In this document: positions 36,750 through 47,827 of the stretch, piece by piece
Numbering within the stretch: position 1 is the stretch's first letter
Layout of the letters: every line of letters begins with the position of its first letter
Source of the DNA: Chrysopilus asiliformis
Lineage: Eukaryota > Arthropoda > Insecta > Diptera > Rhagionidae
Assembly: GCA_964034945.1 (NCBI GenBank)
Contig: OZ035962.1
Coordinates: 106,340,034 to 106,404,033 of the forward strand
DNA length: 64,000 nucleotides
Reading direction: 5' to 3'
Made by a program: the position numbers and the translations under genes
The notes under the pieces: model-generated
What the model saw: the letters and a program-made list of their open reading frames with translations, nothing else
Database searches by the model: none
What the model was told of the DNA's origin: nothing

Positions 36750-37884
36750 ATCCTTTTTTTGTCATTATTTGCAGTCCATGTTTCTTACCCTTCCCCCAGC
36801 GCTTCAAATACGCGTTATCGTGCCGTCATGAAAAGGACTCGACTATGAACATGAACCAGAGGGGTGAGAGAAGTGCACACAGAATAGAGTGTTTGTGTTG
36901 GTTTGGCCGAGGCAGGCAGGCAGGAAAATCAACCCCTTGAGAGAATCTGCGCCCCAAGCCAACCCAGCCACATACACGACGACGAGACAATCGGCCACAC
37001 AAGGAAAGAGGACTCGGTGGCGTCAGTGTGTGTGGGTTAGGGTCTAGCATGCACGCATGCACTCGCATGTGTAAATGGCGGGCGATTGGACATTTTATAA
37101 ATAGAGATAAAGGAAGCGATTGCCAGAAAACGCGCGCGCGGAAAGTAATTCCAACAAGCAGAGTTTTTGCTCAAACGGCAGTGGATCGGGATTTCCCTGT
37201 TGTGAACGTATGCGTTTCGCTAGGGATTCAACGGAAATATCCTCATCCTTTTTACTAACTAAACGATTACTACGAAATTCAATCACAACAAACATCCACA
37301 ATTCAAATTAATGTAAAGCGATTGCTTCGAAAATCGTCCAAGTATAATCAAGGACTGTCCATTGTTTTTTTAATGTCGCATAAAGGGGTTTTTCCCTTGA
37401 AAGCTGGCTTTTTTAAATTTTTGTTACCTGCTAATTTTTAATTATCGCCTGAATTTTAGCTCTGCTTATGGGAACTCGAACTTTTTTGTTCCAAAAACCA
37501 TATTTTATGACAATTTAGACTTATGTGATTACCATGTAATGTTTCTGAGAATAAGGAAAGATTTTTGTTGCTTACTGGAAATGAAAATATTAAAATGTTA
37601 AAAAAAACAAGTTTGGAACTGTTCACAATATACGTCACACTTTAGAGGGGGGGTCTGCGGTAGTGTGACGGCGGTTCTATACTCCATACAAAAAATTGCG
37701 AAACAGCTTGAAGAAGGGGAGACGCCGGGGGCGAAAATTAGCATCACGTATTTTATGGTCAGCCCCTAATACAAAATTTAAAACAATTAGGTTTCTAAAA
37801 AATTGGTGTTTGTTCAGGGAGATTATACGTCCTGGATTCTGATATGTTGTTCTGAATTTTTATCCTCGATTTTTTTATTTAGTA
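36750..37884. other. Intergenic, nothing recognised
   Basis: A moderately GC-rich patch at 36.8-37.3 kb (GCATGCACGCATGCAC-like phrases) is followed by AT-rich sequence. No gene supported. Confidence 0.4.
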
Positions 37885-38200
37885 CTAGCTTGCATACCCG
37901 TCGTTGCCGGGTTAAGATTTTTCAAAGTTTTTTTTTTTATGGTCTATGTTGGAGCTAAACATTTAGGCCAATCGGTTCAGTAGTTTACCCGCGAAAGGGT
38001 AACATAGAGGAAGAGCTAAGTTTCGAGATCACTTTACCCCCTCCCCTTACTCCCCCCACCCCTCGCGCTTCTTTTCCGTGTGCCTATGTTGGAACCAGAA
38101 CTACCACAGACACTCATGCCAAATTTCAAGTCAATCGGTTCAGCCGTTTTTGCGTGAAAGAGGAACAGACAGAGAGACTCATTTTTATATATTAGTATGA
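37885..38200 (-). mobile_element. Non-autonomous Helitron, copy C (316 bp)
   Basis: Minus-strand copy with the same ends as copy A: TCATACTAATATATAAAAAT at 38200 downward, and the CCCGGCAACGACGGG hairpin followed by CTAG at 37888-37885, between A and T. The CTGT run is short (a few units) compared with copies A and B. Confidence 0.75.
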
Positions 38201-38514
38201 TTAAAACAAATTGAATACTGGAGCATCAGGATTTACATATGCAAAACATAATCGACTTGGGGTAGAATTGTCTGTAAACATTGTTTTTTCGCCTGCGGCG
38301 CATTTATTTTGCATTTTTGTATAAAAATATATATTTTTCAAAAAAATTTGCTTGTGAAGCCTTTCTTTTAATATTTTTACCATTTCAAATACAGTTCTTA
38401 ATGGCTTTTACCCCTTTCCTCTTTCCCCCATTCATCTTGCCCTGGATTGGCAGCATAGGTTTGTTGATTAAATAATATATAAAATATATGTTGAAAATAT
38501 TTCTAAACGCCTTA

Positions 38515-38995
38515 AATTTTTACTTTCTTATACGAAGTATGATAAAGTCTTGTATTCATAAAAAAATTTGACCTCTTTAGGCGCCTCCACACGTTCAATG
38601 TTACTTGACACTTTTACTTGAATGACTCATGTTTTAAGTAACATTGATCGTTTGGACGCTCTTCAATGTTACGTTTGCAGGCAATTTCCATCAATGTTAC
38701 TTGACGAAAATTTTCATCAATAATACTTGTCAAGTAACATTGAACGTGTGGAGGATCCTTTAGTTTCGCCTAAAAAATATTTCCTGAGCACTCTTCATTC
38801 GATTGGAGCTTTATTACGAAAATGTCTTTCTGTTTGTCAGTCTATGTACAAGACTTCTCAAAAACTATACTAGAGCTATGAAGTTTCTCAGGGATCTTTG
38901 GCTCTGAAATGGAACGATCCTATCATCTTTCCTATCAAGCGATTTACTCCGAAACTACGTGTTTTTTAAGAGTCTTATGTAGACAATAAAATTGT
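38515..38995 (+). repeat. Dispersed repeat R2, interrupted by a foldback element
   Basis: Phrases TTTTTACTTTCTTATACGAA, AAGTCTTGTATTCAT, GCCTAAAAAATATTTCCTGA and GTACAAGACTTCTCAAAAAC follow the same order as in the R2 copy at about 57214-57560. The 181-bp foldback at 38579-38759 splits this copy after ACCTCTTTAG. Confidence 0.6.
38579..38759. mobile_element. Short foldback element, relative of the 5.2-kb copy
   Basis: Ends share CCTCCACACGTTCAATGTTA in inverted orientation with each other and with the element at 5212-5855; the interior is a scrambled set of TCAATGTTACTTGA copies with no coding remnant. CTTTAG occurs on both sides, and the R2 copy at 57 kb shows the site without insertion. 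Confidence 0.7.
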
Positions 38996-39349
38996 CGACA
39001 CTTTCAGTACAAAATTCCAAGAATTTTTTTATATATTAATGGTTCTGAAAGTTTTAAATACACTTTGCACTAAAACTACCAACATTTTTTCGTAAATCAT
39101 CAGAATTAAAATTACTGAATGAAAATTAAAACAAGATTTTTAATGGTTTTGATCCTTAACTAACGGGAAGTTAAGATCTCTCAACAATAAGTAATGATCT
39201 TAAAAGATTTAAATAAAAAAAATGTGTAACTGATTATTTTGACTGGTTGGTAGTTCTAGTGTTAAACTGTTTTTCAGCATCACCAAGAAGAGTTTTATTT
39301 TTCTCTATTCTCTAAAGAAAGATGATCAAAACGACTTTTCCCAGCCTTA

Positions 39350-41640
39350 CTGAGATGGAACCTTAAGTAAAACATGCTTGATAACCAAGTCGCTGTTTTG
39401 GTCTCTTCTTGATTCTCTGACGTCACGATACCACCATTCGCTCAGTGCCAAACTCGAAGTTGAAGCATGTGTGGGGGTGGTGAGCGCACAAAAAAAAGTA
39501 CCTGCTTTTGGGCTGCCATTGATTCGATTCTGGGAATAGTGCACACAGCAGAACGGCAAAGAAGATATTTTACTTGTACTTGGTAGGATGACGGCAGCTG
39601 TTCTTGAAGGGTCGCTTCGTTATCCCAGTCCCCTTGCTTCGTCTCTCGTTTCTCGACTGGCGGTCGGCGGTAGGCTGTGGCAAACATGGAACCAGGCAAA
39701 GAAGCCACATGCACCCCAATCCAGTTTTCGCTGTTGTTGTTGACTTCCCATTTTCAACCCACAGCGCTTCTCCGAAATGCGGGAGTCTCGTCTCGTGATT
39801 GCTGTTTCTACCACCACCCACCCACCCCCACCCACTAGCTGCTCCCTCCCCGCGAATCCATGCGGGTTGACTCATCCCGTGGTTGTCCAATTTATGAACT
39901 GTCGCCGTGCTGGATTCAGATTCGAAGCAGGCAGATGGATTCAACTCCCCAGGCCCAAGCAGCAGCGGCCACCCGGTTCGATAAAAACAATAACAGCTGC
40001 AACAACAACAACTTCTACTCTGCGACCGACAAATTTCGAGGTCGACGAGTGAGTGGTGTTTGGGTTGCTTGCTGCTGCTGCTGTTTCGTAGGTGCTACAA
40101 TTTTTGGCTGCTTCACTTCCACCTTCTTTTTCTTGCCCAGCTGCTGCCGACCAAGGCAACAGCAGCAATGTTGTACCCTCGTCACTCGCCCGGGACGCCG
40201 TCGCCCCCGCTTTGTCCTGTCCTAGCCAGAAGTTGGTACTCGGAGCAGCCCGTCGACTCATTCGACGCCGCAGTCTGAAGGAATTTTTGGTGGTGAGTGG
40301 AAGTGAAGCGACTTCGACCTGTTAGCTTAGTCCAGTTGAAACAGTTAAGAGAATATTGAAGAGTTCCTGTCCTATCGAAGTGGTTCTAATTGTTGCGAAT
40401 ATCAATAGTATCGGAATTCACTAAACTGCAAGGTAATAACATTTGATTGATTAACGAATATTTCGCTGACTGGGCTCGCGTTGGTTGATATTGGAAGTGT
40501 GATAAGATCACTGGTGTTTGTTGTTATTGTTTTATTAACAATTCACAAGGGCAGCCGCCCACTCTGAATGTAATATTGTTTGACTATCTCTCGTCGTCAC
40601 GTTTGATAGCAATGCGAAAAAAATTTTATTTGGATTTCTCTGCAATCCGAAATTTCAAGAGGAGCCATTGATGGGATTCGCTTTCATCTTCGTAAAGACG
40701 TAAAATTTCCGTCGTCATCGTCGAATATCCTTTTTCCACCCAGCACTCCTACTCTCGCACACTGAACCGTGCATTTGGTTGCTTTGCACATGGTGGTGGT
40801 AGACTTTTGTACATGAATGAATGGACCGTTTGTGTGGTGTTGGAGGGTTCGGATATATTTGGACGGAATGTTTTTGTAGGACATGTGCTTGTGTTGTTTA
40901 TTTTCTGGCTGCTGCTGGCTCTTTTGCCTGGCCTGAGCGATCATCTCGATGGGTTTGGGTTGCTTTGCTTCGGAAGGCAATCGAGCAGGTAGGTAGGTAG
41001 GTCGGTCGGTGGATTAGGCATGTGTACTTCAAGCGAAATTGATGCGGGACGAAAGGGAAAGGGAATCAACAGGGTTCGCCTTATCATTCGCACCGGCCAC
41101 TCTTGAAGATGTTCCTCTTCTCCGAAGTAGTTTTCTTTTTCGGTTTTCACATTCCCTTCGGCTTGTTTCTATTCGTGGTGCCATCATCTCTCCCTTGTCC
41201 CAAGCAAGCCTAAATAGGCCGCCTGCCCGTCTTTGTGTTTGCCTGTTCACAGGATGGCAATGCGTCTTCCGTCCCTGTTTCGCTGTCTCTTCCAAATACA
41301 CTGCATACGCCACCACCCGTTCAAGAATCTCCCTCGTCGCCAGCATGGGACACTTGAGTAGGCAAAAAACACAAATTGGGAAAAAAATACACAACCAGTA
41401 AAAGGGAAAGAATTCAACACCATGGGGAGGTAAAATGGAATCGCCATCGAAAGAACAAGTTTAGGGATTCAAAACAGACGCAGGGAGAAGAAACCAATGA
41501 ATATTTTCATCCACATACGTTGAATATCTCCCAACTGAACTACACTTTGCGACCGACCAAAAGAAGACTTCAAGACCGCTTCTTGGTAGTAGAGTTTCCC
41601 CTAAATTTCTGTTGCATTCAAACCGAGATCCCTTAAACCC
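39350..41640. other. GC-richer block upstream of the zinc-finger gene, possible promoter/5' UTR
   Basis: This block has markedly more G and C than its surroundings, CAG/CAA and CTG runs, and overlapping open frames on both strands. One candidate exon ends at about 40047 with CGACGA before GTGAGT: its ATG at 39936 opens a frame starting MDSTPQAQAAAATRF. Splicing it in phase to the acceptor at 42600 would end at a stop shortly after and not extend the zinc-finger protein, so it would be an upstream open frame. Another donor-like site, CTGCAAG before GTAATA, is at 40432-40433. Transcribed status is inferred, not shown. Confidence 0.35.
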
Positions 41641-42600
41641 TTTTTCTATTCAACCCAAATGAATTGAAGATCGCCGTTTTTTGTTCAGTCTCGTATCATC
41701 AAATGCTAAAAAAGTGATTTGTGCTCAGGTTTTCAACAATGATGCTAAATAGAGGGCGATCTTGATATTTCTTTAAAGTGGGCGGACGTGATTCGCGTAA
41801 AATCATTTTGGCTAACATAAGATGATTTAAAAGTTTTTACTTTCTGCACTTTTAGCAAGCGAAAATTTCAATTTTTTCATTTTCTTAATTTCTTTAATAT
41901 ATAATATAACGGTTGACGAACAGATATTAGTCTTTCAATAACTCAGAGACAATTATGCATATTTTTTAACATCCGGAAATATTTTCAAAACGAACAAATT
42001 TAAAAAAAATTTTATTTTAGTAATGTAAAATTTTGGTAATATAGATCTCTAAAAGAAATTTGATGTATAGAAATATTGTCCAAAATAAGTAGGGCGAAAT
42101 TTTACTTTTAAATTTTCTTTCAACGACAGAATATTTTCGGAGTTTTTTAGGAAACCGAAAATTTCAAAGAATATTTTGGGGGGTAACAAGGGGGGAAAAG
42201 AAGGCTTAAAAGGGAAATTAGCGTTACGCATTTTGTGAACAGCCCGTTACAAAGATTTTAAAGTACTATTTCTTCAAATTTAGATTTTTTCTTGCGCTGA
42301 ACAACTAACATTGAAATCTAACTGAAATAACAACTCGAAATAAGATTTCTCATAATATATTGATGTTATCATCAAATAGACTGTCCTTAACAAATGTCAC
42401 AAATTTTTATGGGCATATCCTAAAACACACACGTGTGTGTCATTGAGAAAATCAGCAGTTTTCGCACATGTGGCGGTCACCCAGGCAATAGTCGAAAGAA
42501 CAAACGTAAACCCACTACAAAATCAAAGAAATAAAATTTGATTTTAAAAAATTAGTGTTAACTGGAACAAATTGAAATTTTGCTCTTGTTTATTTGTCAG
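41641..42600. other. Probable 5' intron sequence of the zinc-finger gene
   Basis: AT-rich, gene-free, ending in the acceptor TTATTTGTCAG at 42600. It contains the palindromic ACACACACGTGTGTGT at about 42425-42440. Confidence 0.4.
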
Positions 42601-42632
42601 GATTTAAAATTCTACACCGATTGTGGTAAAAA

Positions 42633-45600
42633 ATGGCGGCACTAATACCAGTCACTCAGCCCACAAATGTTGAGGCTGCCTATGAAGATATGTTCAAAGA
42701 AATCACCCGAAAATTATACGGGGAAGAGACCGGAAATGGACTACATACTCTGGGAACACCCGTCGCACATGTTGCAACCTCGGGACCAACGGCGCCTGAA
42801 GGCGAACGATCTTTTACAACTCTGGTTAGTTTCGTTGTATTTCATTCACTACTCTGATTTTTTTTTATTATTATCCCTGTTTCGAAAACACCAAACCAAT
42901 TTTGAAATCAAAAAAAAAAAAAAATTGGCGCTAGAAAAGTTAGTTTGAATAAAAAAAAATATCCTTTCAGATGAGTGATCGTTCATTGGCTCCAACAATT
43001 GAATACGATCACAATGCCGGCTCTGAGGCGTCGGCGAATAACTTCAAAACCGAGGATCATCTGACGACAGCCTTTGGATTAGCCGCGCTCATGCAGAATG
43101 GTTTCCCGCCGAGCAGTACAATTTTGAACACACATAATTTGTCCAAGGTTAGCTCCAATGTCACTACCACAGTTCCAGCCACGACATCCGGTTCGAATAC
43201 TGCGAATAACACAACCGCAGGGTCAACTGGAGGAACGAGCAACAGCCTCCAGGATCAACAGCGATGGCCGGGCACGAATGAGGAAATCATACCTTGGTCT
43301 GGAACTGGAAAAATGAACTCATTTAATAACCAACAGAAAGCTTCAAAGTATGAAATGTTTTTTTAATTGAAAATAGTATTGGTATTTATTCAAAAATCTG
43401 TTTAGGGCATCGAAAGCGAGAGATCAGTCGAATGAACTGTTCGCGGATGGTACCAACAATACCACAACAAATCGAAAGAACAAAAATCAAAACAGCAATC
43501 ATAATTCGAATGCCGGTACAAACAGCAATCAGGTGCAGGTGCAAAAGCGGTACAGCTGCGGCCATTGTCCATACTCGACGGATCGAAGGGATTTATTTAC
43601 TCGACATGAGAACATTCACAAGGACGAAAAACCCTTCCAGTGCTACGCTTGCCTAAAACAATTCAATCGGGCAGACCATGTTAAGAAGCATTTTTTACGG
43701 ATGCATCGAGAGCTCGCCTACGACATCAACAAAACTCGACGTTCGGTTTCCAATGATCAGAAGCCGATATTTGCACACAACTCCAACAATCAGTCCCAAT
43801 TGTCGGATAGTTTCATGACGACGTCGCAGAGAAACTCTGGATCCGTACAGGACAACAGTCTCAGCATAGCACAAACCATTGAAAGTGTGGCAACGGCCCA
43901 ATTGCCACAGCATCCAGTCCAGCTGAAGCAGGAGAAATCGCCGGACGAGAAGTCCACGGTGAAGGTAAAACGGGAGAAGCGATTCACCTGCTGCTATTGT
44001 CCTTGGTCTGGTGCCGATAAATGGGGCCTAAAGCGCCATCTCAACACCCACACGAAGCCATTCGTTTGTATGCTATGCGACTATAAAGCGGCCCGTTCTG
44101 AACGCCTCGCAACTCACGTACTTAAAGTACATAATAAGAAGGCCTGCAACAAGTGTTCGTTCCTCGCCGACAACCAAGAGGAATATCAAGCCCACGTCAA
44201 CGAGGTTCAGTGAGTATCCTTTGATTTGAATCGTTATAGACTAGCATCATTTGTACTAACCTTTTGTAACATTAAACTAATGCAGCCCTCACGATCAACG
44301 TCCTTCGCGAAGTGGAAATAGTTCAAATGTTCTTAGAACGATAGGCAATACCCTAATCAATAATAATCAGCTTAATAATTTCCAGAACCCAACTACTTCG
44401 TTTGGGTAAATTAATATCTAAATAAGATTCCGGCAGGCTATCCTAGTGTAATTGATGTGGACGAATTTTTAAAATCGCAAAACACCACCCTGAGCTGTGC
44501 TTCGACATTAAAGGATCTTTCCCAAACTTTGGTGAAAACTTAAAAAAATGATTTGAAAATTTATTTGTGGTAAAAGAACGGACTTTTCAAATGGTTATAT
44601 TTTCTTAACGGTAAATTAAAGTCTTCCTGTAGGTAAAAATTTGAATTAAATTCGATGTTTTCTGTTACGTTCTCTACGTGATATATATCCGCAACTTTTT
44701 TTAAAAAGTCATGATATTCACTTAGGGCCTTACCAATGACATTTATAAAGTCGAGTTTAGTTAGTTTTGAAACTAGTGAATTTTAGTACTTGATTTTAAT
44801 AGCTCTTAACAACGAATTGTCGCTAACTCATTAGTAACAACTTAATGAAAGACTAAAATACTTTATTTTTTGTTAGAGTCAAAACTAAATTTGCCATTGG
44901 TAATAATATAAAAGTCAACTACTAAAATTCGCTAGTTTCAAAACTAACTAAACTCGACTTTATAAATGTCATTGGTAAGGCCCTTATTGTTGACGTACCT
45001 GTTTTATAAAATTAAATTACGCATCCGAAAAGCCCCAGTTTATCATTATTTTCAAAAAAAAAACAACATAAGGAATAGTCGCCGAGCATGGCTCGATTTC
45101 GAGGTTTTCAGGTTCTGCCATTTTTGTTTTTGATACGGTGGTGTTTTCTGGTAAAGAGCTAAGGAATGAGCATCTTTTCCTTAAAAATCGTTCCTTTCTT
45201 TAAAAAAAAATGACAACAACGAAAATCAATTACAATACGACCGCCTGCAGGAATAACGGAAATTCTTTTCCAGTAATAATGTGTTCCTTTTTTGATAACT
45301 GCTAAAATTTCGTAGTACGAACAGCGGCGTTTCAATTTATTCGAACGAATTAGGCGGTAACGCGAACTCAAGCAATCCGTCCGGATTGCAGGACATCGTC
45401 GTTAATCCTTCAACAATGGTGGGTTGGCGATTGAGTGCGAGTGGCTCACTAATACCGCCACATATACCAGAATCAGGCAGCTCAAACCAGAAACGAGGAG
45501 CTGAAAGACTTTTTCAGTATCTGGAAGCCGATGGAAGTGATCCAGAAGATTATACGCGGTATTAATGAAATTTTCTCAATTGTTATCACTTCGTTATTAT

Positions 45601-46775
45601 TATTTTGTGTTTCACCAATTTTTTTGCGTTCGTTTTGTGAGATTTCCATGGGCTTTTGTTTTCGTTACTAATTTTTTTTTCTTTTCGCTAATTTATGTGC
45701 TTTTACATTATAAGCATTTTCTAAAAGGCATTTTTTCTTTCATTTCTCTCATAGTCAATTGAAAATGGACGCAATTAGTCGAAATACGGCTTCTGTTGCA
45801 CAGGATTTTCATAATGCGGGAGGCGTGGAACAAAACTTGAGAGACATTTCAAGCAAAACTCATTGCTCGACTGATAATCTCGTCGGCAATAATAACAATA
45901 ATTATAGATCAAGTATTTTGCCAGCAGCAGCAACATTAAATCTTAATAACAACGAGAATATGTACCTACGGTTATATCAGAAAAAGGCGATGTCTAATTC
46001 AAATGATGAATCTGACGATCAACAACAGCTTAAATTATCGCCTCCCGCTTATACAAATTCAAATAAAATTACAGCTAAGGGGCATCGCCTTGCTCTCAAC
46101 AAACAGGACAAAGAGAATTCAAATTCAATATTTGCAAATATGGAGTATAATAATTACTCGGCATTGGGAATTCAATTTCAGGATTATGTAAGAGTCGTTA
46201 TCAATAAATACTATGCTGAAACACCATTACTCTATCCAAACGAACAGAAATCAGTATTTGGTTCGAAACAGCCAGCAACATCATCCGCTTCGTCATCCGG
46301 ATCGTCACCTCCTCCGCCATCAGCTATTGAGACAAAGGATTATCTGGAATATTTGAAGAACAAAAATGACATCACACTCATCATTAATGGTCGGAAGAAT
46401 TGTAGTGAAAACGGAAATATAGTGCAACCAACAATACAAGTAGGATTGACACCAGTTACGACTACTAGCAACAAGCGACAACGGAAACAAGCCAAACCGA
46501 AAAAGGTTATGACGTCAAAGGATATTGTCTCGCTCCTACGTGACAAATATATGAAGCGTCTTGTCGATCGTAAACTATCGTGTATTATCTGCACAAACAT
46601 TATGAAAAAGCGGATGCTAGTATTCCCCTATCACAGTCCAGGATCTCTTGTGTTGCACAACATGTGGCGTCACTCACCAAAAACGGAAAAATGCAAAATT
46701 TGTAACAAAGTTTTTTTCAGAAATTACAGCCTTAGAATTCACCGGAGAACGCATCACAGAACGACTGAATCGTAA
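42633..46775 (+). CDS. chn: C2H2 zinc-finger transcription factor, likely charlatan
   Basis: Six coding exons join in phase: 42633-42824, 42971-43347, 43406-44209, 44286-44405, 45316-45558 and 45755-46775, giving 918 residues. The start follows an acceptor at 42600 and a 32-base leader. The N-terminus (MAALIPVTQP) is followed by Asn/Thr-rich low-complexity sequence. Five C2H2 fingers lie at about residues 241-261, 269-290, 385-405, 411-432 and 437-458; the last His of the fifth is completed across the intron at 44209/44286. Two more finger-like units are at the C-terminus (CIIC...HNMWRH and CKICNKVF...HRRTH). The paired KRYSCGHCPYSTDRRDLFTR and RFTCCYCPWSGADKWGLKRH fingers match what I recall of Drosophila Charlatan, a REST-like nuclear regulator of neural and proneural genes. 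The name is from memory of the family and not from a search. Confidence 0.8.
44725..44983. mobile_element. 259-bp Harbinger-like MITE in a charlatan intron
   Basis: Terminal inverted repeats of more than 50 bp start GGGCCTTACCAATGACATTT and end with the complement. TTA stands on both sides (44722-44724 and 44984-44986). Length, GGGCC ends and TTA duplication fit a PIF/Harbinger MITE. It lies within the 910-base intron 44406-45315. Confidence 0.8.
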
Positions 46776-47262
46776 TTTTCTTTTAACATTTTCTTCTCTC
46801 CAATTCTTTTACCACACCACTTAAACATCAACACTAATTACGACAAAAAGAAAAAAAAAATGAAAAAAGACATTCAATGAAATTATACTTTAAAAATGCC
46901 ATAACTATGATTTTTTTGTTCCTATTTAGTTTAAAAAATTAATTTTTATTTACATTAAATTTTTTTATATTTCTAAGGACTAATTTCATTCGATTTAGTA
47001 TTTACTTTTGTGATTTAATTTTTCTTTGAATTTTTTTAAAAGACAAAATTGTTAAAGTCTATGAAAATTTCTTCTCTTTTGTTGTAACGTACCTGAAGTA
47101 TATTTTATTTAAATTCATAAATATATTTTTTTTAATTTTTAAGCTTATGTATAGTATATATATATGAATGCTAAATTATTACCTACTTTACATGTAGCAT
47201 ATATAATTTATGGTATATTAAATCCCAGCATTAAAGATTACTCGACTCGAGTTTCTGATAAT

Positions 47263-47274
47263 AATAAAAATAAA
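47263..47274 (+). terminator. Candidate polyadenylation signals AATAAA (two, adjacent)
   Basis: AATAAA occurs at 47263-47268 and again at 47269-47274, about 490 bases after the charlatan stop codon and before the start of the next gene. Confidence 0.35.
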
Positions 47275-47827
47275 TATAACATTTATGTAAAATTTATTGG
47301 TTTTATTTAAAACGTTATCCTTGGCCAATGTTATTTATCAAAGTTATTTGATTCGATCAAATAAAAATCGTTTTGTTTTTAATTCAATATTTGATGGATT
47401 TTCGCATAAAAGTTTGAATTTTCTTGCCGTAAATTTGATACTGGAAATGATCGTGTATCGTTTTTTTTTTAATTTTTACTTTGTATAAACCATTTTTTTT
47501 TTCAATTACTAAAATTACTAAAAATTATTCCTGCAGGTCATTTTTGACGACATTTTTAGATGAAAACTGAATTTAAACAAAAAATCCCGCTCTTTCTTCT
47601 TCTTCTTTTCCGAAATACAGAAAATCTCTAATTACCAGCTAGATACGACCAGACATGTCACCGTTCCGACTGTCAAAGAAAACTTTTACGATAAACAAAA
47701 TAAATAAATAAATGCGGAGGCAAATAAGTGAAAACCGAGTAAACTGAATGCCCTATGAGACTTTTAAGTTTCCTGACTGTGTCGTGTCATTCGATGTTAA
47801 TTCCCTAAAATGTGCTAGACTGTAAAA

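Noticed and set aside
42425..42440. Palindrome of AC and GT repeats containing an E-box CACGTG
   Set aside because: A short dinucleotide run arises easily by slippage; nothing supports a regulatory role.
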